A DNA stretch of 64,000 nucleotides, taken from contig NZ_OY780958.1 of NCBI RefSeq assembly GCF_963675985.1, positions 2,542,001-2,606,000 on the forward strand. Reading direction: 5' to 3'. Of the stretch, positions 26,241 to 34,630 are shown piece by piece (position 1 is the first letter of the stretch; every line of letters starts with the position of its first letter). The stretch is from an uncultured Roseibium sp. (lineage in GTDB: Bacteria; Pseudomonadota; Alphaproteobacteria; Rhizobiales; Stappiaceae). The translations under genes were made by a program, and so were the position numbers. The notes under the pieces were generated by a model that saw only the letters and a list, made by a program, of their open reading frames with translations, made no database searches and was not told the origin of the DNA.

Positions 26241-27362
26241 TCAGTCACCGTAGGTGCTGTAATCGACCTTGGACCAGACTTCGTCATAGACGCGCTTGGC
26301 CATGGCCTGCGGATCGCTGTTTTCCTCTTCGGCGATGGCCGTCCACTTGTCGACCAGCTTCAGGAACACTTCGATCTGCTCCGGAGCATCCTGAATACCG
26401 AATTCCTTCTGGGAGTATTCGCCGGCCGTCTTGATGTCTGCCTTGATGAAGTCCTTGATCTGCTGAACGAACTCCGGATCCGCTTCGATCAGGTTGATGC
26501 CCTTCTTCTTGGCGGCTTCTTCGGCAATCTTGGGCAGTTCGGACCCCCAGCGATTGGTGAAGTCGGCGTTCGCCCGGTTGGCCGCACGGGTCATGGCTGC
26601 CCGCTCATCAGCCGACAGGCTGTCCCAGGTTGCCTTGGAAACGGTGAAGTTGGAGGTCGACATATACATGCCGATCGGCGCGAAGGTCACGTCCTTGACC
26701 ACTTCGACCAGACGGAAGGCAAGCATGTCGCCGATGGACGCCATGGTGCCGTCGATCGCACCGGCGCTGATGGCCTCGAACTGGTCGAAAACGGACATCT
26801 GAACCGGGGTCGCACCGAAGTGTTCGGCCAGACGGGCCCAAGGTGCCCCGCCGGAGCGCAGACGCAGCCCCTTGAGGTCTTCCGCATTGTGGATCGGCTT
26901 GGTGGTCAGGAATTCATAGCCGTCCGATGCGCCGGAACCCAGAAAGACCATGCCCAGCTTTTTCATCTCGTCCTGGCACGGAGCGCAGTTGACGATGAAT
27001 TCGGTCATCGCGGCACCCATGGCCTGCGAATTGGTACCGATCAGGGACAGCTGCCCGGTGACCGACATCATCGGCAGATCCGCCGGGAAATAGAGCGGCA
27101 ACAGGTTGCCGACCTCGACGACCTGGCTCTGCAGGGCGTCCTTCATCTGAAGAAGGTTCACCACTTCCGGACCGATCATCGTGCCGGTCAGGTCGCCGCC
27201 GGATTCCTCGGGCAGGTACTTGATGAAGTTTTCATACATCACGCCGTTGGCCGGGTGGGCCGGCGGCGCGGCAGGCGCAACGCGCAGTTCACGGGCGTCG
27301 GCGACGCCTGCTGTCATTGCCAGCGCCGAAACGAGCGCAAGGGCTTTCAAAGTCGATTTCAT
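26241..27362 (-). CDS. TRAP transporter substrate-binding protein, DctP type (aromatic acid candidate)
   Basis: This 373-residue periplasmic binding protein has a signal peptide ending near residue 23 (AGVADA) and a mature start RELRVAPAAPPAHPANG. The family block KPIHNAEDLKGLRLRSGGAP near residue 155 includes the ligand-binding arginine, and DQFEAISAGAIDGTMASI follows. The ATG at 27362 has GGGAGGA upstream; the frame extending to 27410 is not needed. It lies 71 bases downstream of the amidohydrolase in the ech operon, so a hydroxycinnamate-type ligand is inferred. Confidence 0.9.
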   Translation of the reverse strand: MKSTLKALALVSALAMTAGVADARELRVAPAAPPAHPANGVMYENFIKYLPEESGGDLTGTMIGPEVVNLLQMKDALQSQVVEVGNLLPLYFPADLPMMSVTGQLSLIGTNSQAMGAAMTEFIVNCAPCQDEMKKLGMVFLGSGASDGYEFLTTKPIHNAEDLKGLRLRSGGAPWARLAEHFGATPVQMSVFDQFEAISAGAIDGTMASIGDMLAFRLVEVVKDVTFAPIGMYMSTSNFTVSKATWDSLSADERAAMTRAANRANADFTNRWGSELPKIAEEAAKKKGINLIEADPEFVQQIKDFIKADIKTAGEYSQKEFGIQDAPEQIEVFLKLVDKWTAIAEEENSDPQAMAKRVYDEVWSKVDYSTYGD

Positions 27363-27433
27363 GGCATTCCTCCCAGCAGCCCTCCTCGAGCTGCACCAGT
27401 TAAAAATCACAGCCGCTTCACACGGTCTTCTTC

Positions 27434-28309
27434 CTACATATTCAAAAGCCTGCGGGCATTTTCCTTCATGATGAGGGGACGAACCTCAGGCTTGATTTCC
27501 AGTTGCTCGAAGTCCGACAGCCAACGGTCCGGCGTGATCGCCGGCCAGTCCGACCCGAAAAGCATCTTCTTCTTCAGGATCGAATTGGCGTATTGGACCA
27601 GGATCTTCGGGAAATACTTGGGCGACCAGCCGGACAAGTCGATATAGACGTTCGGCTTGTGGGTCGCGACCGACAACGCCTCTTCCTGCCAGGGGAAGGA
27701 CGGATGGGCGAGGATGATCGGCATGTCCGGGAAATCCGCGGCGACGTCATCCAGATACATCGGGTTGGAATATTTCAGGCGCATGCCCATGCCCCCGGGC
27801 ATGCCGGCTCCCACACCGGTCTGACCGGTATGAAACAGGGTGATCGCGCCTTCCTCTGCGATTGCTTCGTAAAGCACATAGGCGTTGCGGTCGTTGGGGT
27901 AGAACCCCTGCATGGTCGGATGGAACTTGAAGCCACGTACGCCGAAATCCCGGACCAGCCGCCGGGCTTCGCGCGCACCGGCCTTGCCCTTCGCCGGATC
28001 AATCGAGGCAAAGGGGATCATGATGTCGCTGTTTTCGGCGGCAATTTCGGCGACTTCCTCGTTCTTGTAGCGGCGGAAGCCGGTTTCGCGCTCCGCATCC
28101 ACGGGAAAGATCACACAGGCGATCTTGCGCTCGCGGTAATAAGCAGCGGTTTCGGGAACCGTCGGCAGCATGCCCTTGGCGCCGGCCGGGTTCTTGAAGT
28201 ACTTCGCCATGCCGGCCTGGAATTCATCGTACCCGTCATCGCGCGGACCACAGCAGGGTTCCTCGGCGTGGGTGTGAATATCGATGGCTACGAGTTCGTC
28301 CAGATTCAT
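27434..28309 (-). CDS. Amidohydrolase family protein, candidate 4-hydroxyphenyl-beta-ketoacyl-CoA hydrolase
   Basis: This 291-residue metal-dependent hydrolase (amidohydrolase_2 group) has H12-x-H14 in AIDIHTHAEEP. Further metal-site regions are FKFHPTMQGFYP, ITLFHTGQTGV, ILAHPSFPW and a late aspartate in LFGSDWPA. The same gene set (MarR, enoyl-CoA hydratase, CoA synthetase, SDR, amidohydrolase) is known from the Agrobacterium hydroxycinnamate pathway. There an amidohydrolase-family enzyme hydrolyses the beta-ketoacyl-CoA to the benzoate. The assignment here rests on that gene context. The ATG at 28309 overlaps the MarR stop. Confidence 0.75.
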   Translation of the reverse strand: MNLDELVAIDIHTHAEEPCCGPRDDGYDEFQAGMAKYFKNPAGAKGMLPTVPETAAYYRERKIACVIFPVDAERETGFRRYKNEEVAEIAAENSDIMIPFASIDPAKGKAGAREARRLVRDFGVRGFKFHPTMQGFYPNDRNAYVLYEAIAEEGAITLFHTGQTGVGAGMPGGMGMRLKYSNPMYLDDVAADFPDMPIILAHPSFPWQEEALSVATHKPNVYIDLSGWSPKYFPKILVQYANSILKKKMLFGSDWPAITPDRWLSDFEQLEIKPEVRPLIMKENARRLLNM

Positions 28310-28824
28310 TTGTTTGCGGCCTCCCCTGCCGCTTCGGCTTGCGGCCAGCCGGCCACTTTTCTGAGCAGCATCAAAAGCTGCGCGTGTTCCTCGTCGGAAA
28401 GCATCGAAACGGCCTTCCGGTCCGCGTCGCTCATCAGCGGTCCGACATCCTTGATCAGCTTGTGCCCTTTCTCGGTGACATAGAGTTCCACCGAGCGACG
28501 GTCGTTGGGCGGGATCCTGCGGCCGATGAGCTCCATGTCTTCCAGCGAACGTACCAGCTTGGTCATGTTTGACCATTTGATTTTCAGGAAGTCGGCGAGC
28601 ACGCCCTGGCGCACGCCCGGATTTTCCGCGATGCCGACCAGGGCGCAATATTCGGAGATCTTGATGCCATCGACCGGAAACAACTTGAAGAACCGATCGA
28701 AGGCGGCGAGCTGCGCTATGCGCAACACGAAACCGGCTGCCTGCTCCTGCTGGCCGAAACGCAATGTCTCGGGACCTGCTTCGGCGACAAGATCGTCCTG
28801 GTCGGTTGTCTCAAGCATGCTCAC
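28306..28824 (-). CDS. MarR family regulator of hydroxycinnamate catabolism (HcaR/FerR-like)
   Basis: This 172-residue MarR protein has the winged-helix region around LADFLKIKWSNMTKLVRSLE and the wing RRIPPNDRRSVELYVTEKG. The start is a GTG at 28824 or the ATG six bases later; GAGAG lies upstream. It sits between ech and the amidohydrolase gene in one operon. Regulators of this type repress ferulate genes and respond to feruloyl-CoA-like esters. The repeated 42-bp box at 29656 and 34434 is the likely operator. Confidence 0.83.
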   Translation of the reverse strand: MSMLETTDQDDLVAEAGPETLRFGQQEQAAGFVLRIAQLAAFDRFFKLFPVDGIKISEYCALVGIAENPGVRQGVLADFLKIKWSNMTKLVRSLEDMELIGRRIPPNDRRSVELYVTEKGHKLIKDVGPLMSDADRKAVSMLSDEEHAQLLMLLRKVAGWPQAEAAGEAANK

Positions 28825-28838
28825 GGCACGAAACTCTC

Positions 28839-29615
28839 TCAGCTATCTGTCGGAATATCCAGTCGTTTGGCTTTCTTTTCGAGAAACTCTCTCAATCGCG
28901 CCTGCGCTTCCGGCGTCGTTTGTGTCATCGACGCGACCATGGATTCAAAGAACAGCCCCTCGTCGTAACCACTGTCGTGGATGCGCTGCAGGCCGTTGAT
29001 GACCAGATAATTGGTCAACGGCGCGTTGGTGGCGATCTTTTGGGCCAGTTCCAGCGCCTTGTCGAAGGCCTTCCCCGATTCCGAGATATAGCTGACCACG
29101 TTGCAGCGCTCGGCTTCCTCCACCGAAAGCACGCGCCCGGTCAGCATCAGGTCCATCATACGGGCCACGCCCATCAGACGAGTGATATTCACCGAACCGC
29201 TGCCGCCGACGAAAATGCCGCGCTGCCCCTCAGGCAGGGCAAAATAGGTTTCCGGATCGGCCACGCGGATATGGGTATTGGAGGCAAGCTCCAGGCCACC
29301 GCCGACCACCGCCCCATGCAGCGCGGAAACAAACGGGATCTGGCCATGCTGGATACGGGAAAACACCGCGTGCCACGCCCGGGAGCCGGCGACGCCTTCC
29401 ATGACGGTCTTCTCGGAATGTTCCGCAAGGTCGAGACCAGCGCAAAAATGCTTGCCGTTACCGGCAATCACCGCAGCCTTGGCTTCCGTATTGGCACGGT
29501 CCACCACGACGCCCAGATCCGCGACCATGGCATCGCTCATCGCATTCCGCTTGTCGGGACGGTTGAGCCGCAGAATCGCGACATCGCCTTGCAGCTCATA
29601 TTCCACAAACGCCAT
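28839..29615 (-). CDS. ech: Enoyl-CoA hydratase/isomerase family protein (hydroxycinnamoyl-CoA hydratase)
   Basis: This 258-residue crotonase has the oxyanion-hole motifs AGNGKHFCAGLDLAEHS near residue 52 and GGGLELASNTHIRVAD near 95. It hydrates the hydroxycinnamoyl-CoA double bond. It could instead be the hydratase-lyase that releases vanillin. The presence of an SDR dehydrogenase and a beta-ketoacyl-CoA hydrolase, and the lack of a vanillin dehydrogenase in the window, favour the hydratase role. It is divergent from fcs with the 42-bp box between them. Confidence 0.85.
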   Translation of the reverse strand: MAFVEYELQGDVAILRLNRPDKRNAMSDAMVADLGVVVDRANTEAKAAVIAGNGKHFCAGLDLAEHSEKTVMEGVAGSRAWHAVFSRIQHGQIPFVSALHGAVVGGGLELASNTHIRVADPETYFALPEGQRGIFVGGSGSVNITRLMGVARMMDLMLTGRVLSVEEAERCNVVSYISESGKAFDKALELAQKIATNAPLTNYLVINGLQRIHDSGYDEGLFFESMVASMTQTTPEAQARLREFLEKKAKRLDIPTDS

Positions 29616-29655
29616 TCGTCTGGCTCCTCCCGGAGATATTGTTTTTTGTTTCGTT

Positions 29656-29697
29656 TGACACTGTTTATTTTTGAACTATTAGATACTGAACAGATTG
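29656..29697. promoter_or_regulatory. Conserved 42-bp operator box between ech and fcs
   Basis: This box is 37/42 identical to the one at 34434-34475. It contains an imperfect inverted repeat, CTGTTTATT and ACTGAACAG, around TTTGAACTATT. It lies in the 154-base divergent promoter region. Binding by the MarR protein at 28306 is inferred. Confidence 0.7.
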
Positions 29698-29769
29698 GGG
29701 CGTTGTCCGTCAAGCGAAAAATGACGGATTGCACCGATCGCAAAGCAGGCTGGAACTGGGAGGAGAGCC

Positions 29770-31629
29770 ATGCAGAATTCAGGCGCGAAGACCGCGCATC
29801 TGTCAGACGTACCCATGCGCCCGATCGACGTGTGGAAACCTGAACTCGATGTTCGGGTCACCGATGACGGGGTCATGTATATCGAGCAAACGAAGCCGCT
29901 TCCGCCCTATCCGGACCGGATTACCGAACCGTTGCTCGCCTTTGCCGAACGTCACCCGGACAAGACGCTGTTCGCCCAGCGTGACGAGGACGACAACTGG
30001 CGTCGCCTGACCTACGGCGATGCGGTCGCCAAGATCCGCGCGCTCGGCCAGTTCCTGCTCGATGCCCGCCTTTCGGCCGAACGACCGCTCGCGATCCTGT
30101 CCGGCAACGACATCGAACATGCGCTGCTGACGCTTGCCGCCATTCACGTGGGCATTCCTTCAGCCGCCATCTCCCCCGCCTATTCGCTGGTATCCCAGGA
30201 CTTCGCCCGGCTGAAGGAGGTCTTTGCCACCATCAACCCCGGCCTGATCTATGCGGCCGACGAACAGCTGTTCGCCAAGGCAATCGCTGCAGTCGCAGGA
30301 CCGGACCTGAAAACGATCTTCGGCAAAAACGCTCCCTCTCCGGCGCAGGACTTCAAAACCGCCCTTGAAACGGAACCGACGACCGCCGTCGACGAGGCCT
30401 TTGCGAAGGTCACGCCGGATACGGTCGCGAAATTCCTGTTCACGTCCGGTTCCACAGGCAGCCCGAAGGCCGTGATCAACACGCACCGAATGATCTGCTC
30501 GAACCAGATCATGGCGCGCGAAACTTTTGCCTATTTCAAGGACGAGCCGCCGATCCTTCTGTCCTGGGCTCCCTGGCACCACACGGCCGCCGGGAACAAG
30601 GAATTCTTTATCCCGATCTTCAACGGCGGCACGTTCTATATCGACGACGGCAATCCGACCCCGAAAGGCGTCGAGAAAACCGTCCGGAACCTCAAGGACG
30701 TGTCGACAACCTGGTACTTCAACGTGCCGAAGGGCTACGAGGCGCTGATCCCGCATCTGGATCGGGACGAACAGCTTCGCACCACCTTCTTCAAGGATCT
30801 GAAGATGCTGTGGTACGCGGGTGCCGCCATGGCCCAGCACACCTGGGACGATCTGGAGCGGCTTTCCGCGCTGACCCTCGACCATAAAGTCCTGCTGGCG
30901 ACAGGCCTGGGCGCGACCGAAACGGCGCCGGGCTGCCTGTTCTGCACCTGGCCGGTAACGACAGCCGGCAACGTCGGCCTGCCCTGCTTCGGCGTCCAGC
31001 TCAAGCTGGTTCCGCTCGACGGCAAGCTGGATGCGCGGGTCAAGGGACCGAACATCACGCCGGGCTACTGGAACGCGCCGGAGTTGACCGCAAAGGCGTT
31101 CGACGAGGAAGGCTATTATTGCTTCGGGGACGCCCTGCGCCTCGCCGATCCGGACGACATTAGCGCCGGTTTCTTCTTCGATGGCCGGACCGCGGAAAAC
31201 TTCAAGCTGGATACGGGCACCTGGGTGTCGACGGGCGCGCTGCGCACCGGTTTCATCAACCATTTCGGGCCGTTGGTGAATGACATCGCCATTGCCGGCG
31301 CCGATCAGCCGTATCTGTCTGCGCTCGTTTTTCCCAATTTCCACGAACTGCACAGCATCAGTGGTCTGGGTCCGGACGCCCTGCCCCATGTCCTGTTCAC
31401 CCATCCGGCCGTGATCGCCGAATACCAGGACAAGCTGCGGTCGCTTGCCAAGAAGGCCACCGGCTCGTCGACGCTGATCCGGAAGATTGTGCTGATGTAT
31501 CCGCCGCTTTCGCTCGATGCAGGCGAAATCACGGACAAGGGCTCGGTGAACCAGCGCAAGGTTCTGCAGCTGCGCGCGAAAACCGTCGAAGCCATCTACA
31601 ACGACACCGCCGAAACGATCTCCATCTGA
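29770..31629 (+). CDS. fcs: Feruloyl/hydroxycinnamoyl-CoA synthase (AMP-binding enzyme)
   Basis: This 619-residue adenylate-forming enzyme has the P-loop-like motif FLFTSGSTGSPKAVINTH at about residues 223-240. ATGLGATETAPG lies near 378 and the hinge-region block ENFKLDTGTWVSTGALR near 476. Length and pattern match feruloyl-CoA synthases, which form the CoA thioester of ferulate, p-coumarate, caffeate or sinapate with ATP. The ATG has GGGAGGAG upstream. It is the first gene of a two-gene operon with the SDR gene, ended by the terminator at 32452. Confidence 0.9.
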   Translation: MQNSGAKTAHLSDVPMRPIDVWKPELDVRVTDDGVMYIEQTKPLPPYPDRITEPLLAFAERHPDKTLFAQRDEDDNWRRLTYGDAVAKIRALGQFLLDARLSAERPLAILSGNDIEHALLTLAAIHVGIPSAAISPAYSLVSQDFARLKEVFATINPGLIYAADEQLFAKAIAAVAGPDLKTIFGKNAPSPAQDFKTALETEPTTAVDEAFAKVTPDTVAKFLFTSGSTGSPKAVINTHRMICSNQIMARETFAYFKDEPPILLSWAPWHHTAAGNKEFFIPIFNGGTFYIDDGNPTPKGVEKTVRNLKDVSTTWYFNVPKGYEALIPHLDRDEQLRTTFFKDLKMLWYAGAAMAQHTWDDLERLSALTLDHKVLLATGLGATETAPGCLFCTWPVTTAGNVGLPCFGVQLKLVPLDGKLDARVKGPNITPGYWNAPELTAKAFDEEGYYCFGDALRLADPDDISAGFFFDGRTAENFKLDTGTWVSTGALRTGFINHFGPLVNDIAIAGADQPYLSALVFPNFHELHSISGLGPDALPHVLFTHPAVIAEYQDKLRSLAKKATGSSTLIRKIVLMYPPLSLDAGEITDKGSVNQRKVLQLRAKTVEAIYNDTAETISI

Positions 31630-31657
31630 GCGAAGGCCTCGCGGAAGGACAGTCATC

Positions 31658-32419
31658 ATGAAAATCGAAAACGCCATCGCCGCCGTCACCGGCGGCGGGT
31701 CCGGCCTCGGTGCCGCGACCGCCCGTGAACTGGCAAGAAAAGGCGCCCGCGTCGCGCTCCTCGACATCGGCGTCGATCAGGCAAAGCAGGTCGCAGAGGA
31801 AATCGGCGGAATTGCCGTGAAGTGCGACGTTACCAGTGAGGCGGACGTTACCACAGCCCTAGATACGGTCGAAAAGGAGCTGGGCGTCCCCCGCATCCTG
31901 GTCAATTGCGCGGGCATCGGCGGCGCCCGCCGGGTGGTCTCCAAGGACGGCCCCCATCCGTTGGACATGTTCAAGAAGATCATCGAGGTCAACCTGATCG
32001 GCACCTTCAACGTCACCCGCCTTGTTGCCGACCGGACCCAGAAGCTCGATCCGCTGGAAGGCGACGAACGCGGGATCGTGATCAACACCGCCTCCTGCGC
32101 GGCCTTCGAGGGCCAGATCGGCCAGTGCGCCTATTCGGCCTCCAAAGGCGGTATCGCGGCCATGACCCTGCCGATCGCCCGTGACCTGTCGCGCGCCGGA
32201 ATCCGGGTCATGACAATCGCGCCGGGCATCTTCTACACGCCGATGCTGGGCGAGTTGCCGGAAGAAACCCGCGACTCGCTCGGCGCCCAGGTTCCCTTCC
32301 CGTCACGACTAGGCGATCCGGCAGAATACGCCTCACTTGCCTGCCACATCGTGGAAAACCAGTTCCTGAACGGCGAGACCATCCGACTCGACGGCGCCAT
32401 CCGCATGGCGCCGCGGTAA
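31658..32419 (+). CDS. SDR family 3-hydroxyacyl-CoA dehydrogenase (HSD10-like)
   Basis: This 253-residue short-chain dehydrogenase has the NAD motif TGGGSGLGAATARELA at residues 11-26 and catalytic Y159 and K163 (AYSASKGG). Sequence such as VTRLVADRTQKLDPLEGDERGIVINTAS is typical of type II 3-hydroxyacyl-CoA dehydrogenases. It should oxidise the beta-hydroxy-phenylpropionyl-CoA made by the hydratase to the beta-keto ester, as in the Agrobacterium hydroxycinnamate route. Confidence 0.87.
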   Translation: MKIENAIAAVTGGGSGLGAATARELARKGARVALLDIGVDQAKQVAEEIGGIAVKCDVTSEADVTTALDTVEKELGVPRILVNCAGIGGARRVVSKDGPHPLDMFKKIIEVNLIGTFNVTRLVADRTQKLDPLEGDERGIVINTASCAAFEGQIGQCAYSASKGGIAAMTLPIARDLSRAGIRVMTIAPGIFYTPMLGELPEETRDSLGAQVPFPSRLGDPAEYASLACHIVENQFLNGETIRLDGAIRMAPR

Positions 32420-32451
32420 ACGGCTCATTCTTCCTCCCGGAAGACTGCACG

Positions 32452-32487
32452 ACAACCGCCTGGACCCTGGTCCGGGCGGTTGTTTTT
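32452..32487 (+). terminator. Rho-independent terminator of the fcs-SDR operon
   Basis: A 15-bp stem (arms ACAACCGCCTGGACC and GGTCCGGGCGGTTGT, one G-U pair) with a tight loop is followed by TTTT. It lies 33 bases after the SDR stop, between convergent genes. Confidence 0.85.
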
Positions 32488-32508
32488 ATATCGGGAAGGC
32501 TGACCCGA

Positions 32509-34212
32509 TTAGCCTTCGTCGCGGAAGGCCTCGAAGCAATCGGCAGGGATCTGCGTCCGGGCGATGGATTCGCTGAGGGCGATATCGGCTTCGCGGATTC
32601 GCAGCCGGCCTGCCGCGGCCAGTTGGGCACTGTCATCGGCAATCGTGATCAGGCGCAGCCCCATCCAGGCCGAAACCGCCGACCAGGCAGCGTTAAGCAG
32701 GGCGTCTGCGCCATACTCGGCCTTTACGCGTTCCCCCTGCTGCTGCGTGAGGGCGTCTGCAAGCTCCAGGAAGCGGCTCAGAACGTCTTCCGCCTGAGCG
32801 GCATGGTCGCCATGGGCGGCCTGTGCGGACGCGATGTCGGTGCGCATGCGCTTTGCAAGGATCTGAAGGCCCTTGCCTTCTTCCTTCCACAGGCGCCGGT
32901 AAAGCAGATCCAGCGCCTGCATGCCGGTGGTGCCTTCATAGATGGTCAGGATGCGGGCATCGCGGAGATGCTGTTCCACCGGCCACTCGCGGGTATAGCC
33001 CGCCCCGCCGAAGATCTGGATCGCCCGGCTAGCGGTATCGAAGCCGGCAAGGCCGCCGAAATTCTTGGCGATCGGCAGCAGGAAGGCTGCCAGGTCGCCA
33101 TTTTCGGCGCGGACGGCCGCGTCCGGGTGTTTGGCCGACAAGTCGAGCACGGCGCCCAGTTCCAAAAGAAAGGCCTGGAGGCAATAACTGCGGCTTGCCA
33201 TTTCGGCGAGCTGGCGCTGAACGTCAGCATGTTGGTTGATCGGCACCGGCGGCTCGGCGGGCGCCCCGCCCTGCTTGCGCTCGGCCGCGTAACCAACGGC
33301 AAGATCGAGCGAGGACAGGGCAAGACCCGCCCCCTGACATCCGGTCAGGAGCCGCATACGCTCGATCATGGCGAAAAGCTGCGGCAGACCGTTGTTCGGC
33401 TTGCCGATCAGGATGGCCTCGGCCTCCTCGAAGCGCATGACGCAGGTCGGCGAGCCGTGCAGGCCGAGCTTTTCCTCAAGACGCTCCGCCGTGACACCGT
33501 TGAACGCGCCGTCGTCTGTCGTGTTCGGCACCAGAAACAGGCTTAAGCCCCGCGTGCCGCTCGCCGCATCGCCGGTGCGCGCCAGGAGCATGTGGCCGAT
33601 GCGCGGGGTCATGTCGTGATCGCCATAGGAGATCCAGCATTTGTTGCCCGTGACCCGCCAGATACCGTCCGCGCCCTGCTCCGCCTTCGTGCGGACGCGT
33701 CCCAGATCAGAACCGGCGTCGGGTTCGGAAATACAGATGGTCGCGGACCATTCGCCGGAGAGCAGCTTTTCCGACCACAGGCTGCGATGGGGTTCTTCCG
33801 CATGGGCATCGAGGACGAAGACGGCGGAGCGGGTGGCACCACCGAGCATACCGAAGGCAATCGCGGAGCGATCGAACAACATCTGGCAGGCCGCCTGCAG
33901 GGCCAGTGGCAGGCCCTGCCCGCCCAGGTCTTCCGGCGCGTCGATGCCGAGCCAGCCATCGCCGGCAAAGCCTGCCCAGGCGGCGTGATAGGCTTCCGGT
34001 ACCTTGACCCGGCCATTCTCGATCCGGCAGCCCGCCGCATCGGCCGGTCCGTTCAGAGGCAGGAGGAGATTTTCCGATATATCGGCAGCCGCCAGCACGA
34101 CCTGACGTGCCAGGTCTTCATCCAGACCCTCGGCCAGTTCGCGGACCTGATGCCAGGTCGGACTTGCATTGAGAAGGCAAAGGCTCAGGTTGACCTGTTC
34201 AGAAAATCCCAT
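32509..34212 (-). CDS. Acyl-CoA dehydrogenase (large, C-terminal extension type)
   Basis: This 567-residue flavoprotein has the FAD-region blocks ATICISEPDAGSDLGRVRTK and KCWISYGDHDMT near residues 155-195. The C-terminal block QIFGGAGYTREWPVEQHLRDARILTIYEGTTGMQ lies near 410-445. The extra C-terminal 100 residues match the DUF-extended FadE-like group. I chose the ATG at 34212 (GAGG six bases upstream) over the frame start at 34278. A copy of the 42-bp box lies about 220 bases upstream, so it is probably coregulated with fcs. It may desaturate dihydrohydroxycinnamoyl-CoA so that reduced phenylpropanoids enter the pathway; this is inference. Confidence 0.87.
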   Translation of the reverse strand: MGFSEQVNLSLCLLNASPTWHQVRELAEGLDEDLARQVVLAAADISENLLLPLNGPADAAGCRIENGRVKVPEAYHAAWAGFAGDGWLGIDAPEDLGGQGLPLALQAACQMLFDRSAIAFGMLGGATRSAVFVLDAHAEEPHRSLWSEKLLSGEWSATICISEPDAGSDLGRVRTKAEQGADGIWRVTGNKCWISYGDHDMTPRIGHMLLARTGDAASGTRGLSLFLVPNTTDDGAFNGVTAERLEEKLGLHGSPTCVMRFEEAEAILIGKPNNGLPQLFAMIERMRLLTGCQGAGLALSSLDLAVGYAAERKQGGAPAEPPVPINQHADVQRQLAEMASRSYCLQAFLLELGAVLDLSAKHPDAAVRAENGDLAAFLLPIAKNFGGLAGFDTASRAIQIFGGAGYTREWPVEQHLRDARILTIYEGTTGMQALDLLYRRLWKEEGKGLQILAKRMRTDIASAQAAHGDHAAQAEDVLSRFLELADALTQQQGERVKAEYGADALLNAAWSAVSAWMGLRLITIADDSAQLAAAGRLRIREADIALSESIARTQIPADCFEAFRDEG

Positions 34213-34433
34213 CGTAATCCTCATTCGTAGGGCAGACCTGCGTTTCCACGGTCTTCCACCCGCCCATTCAAGCGACAACCATCTGATTTAGCGTGATTTT
34301 TCACAGTTTCCGGCGCCCATCCTCCAGGAATGGCATTGCCAGTCACCTGTCGAGGGTCGAAAGACGGCTCCCGTTCCGCTTCCCCTCGCGCCTCAAAAAC
34401 ACTCCATCCCAAGGCATCATTTTTCATTCAAAA

Positions 34434-34475
34434 TGACACTATTCATTTTTGAACTATTCGACAATGAACAGATTG
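34434..34475. promoter_or_regulatory. Second conserved 42-bp operator box, upstream of the acyl-CoA dehydrogenase
   Basis: It is 37/42 identical to 29656-29697, with arms CTATTCATT and AATGAACAG. The 418-base gap 34213-34630 holds this box and the hairpin at 34564; I see no gene in it. Confidence 0.7.
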
Positions 34476-34563
34476 ATCAGCGATGCGTCAAGTGGAATTT
34501 CAGACACCAACGCAAGCGCCGTCAGATAGGGACGCCGAAGGGTTTGCAATGAAGACCTGGAAA

Positions 34564-34582
34564 CCGGACCGATCCGGTCCGG
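34564..34582 (-). terminator. Hairpin after the LysR gene
   Basis: Perfect 8-bp arms CCGGACCG and CGGTCCGG have a 3-base loop and on the minus strand are followed by TTTCC. It could end LysR transcription, but the U tract is poor. Confidence 0.4.
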
Positions 34583-34630
34583 CTGAATTCGTCATGCGAC
34601 CGAATGAAGATCGGAGACTGGAAAACGCAC

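Noticed and set aside
28310..28648. N-terminal extension of the amidohydrolase frame
   Set aside because: It runs through the MarR gene in another frame; the ATG at 28309 overlaps the MarR stop and gives the normal family N-terminus.
30160..31767. 535-codon minus-strand open frame
   Set aside because: It is antisense to fcs, which has all motifs of an adenylate-forming enzyme.
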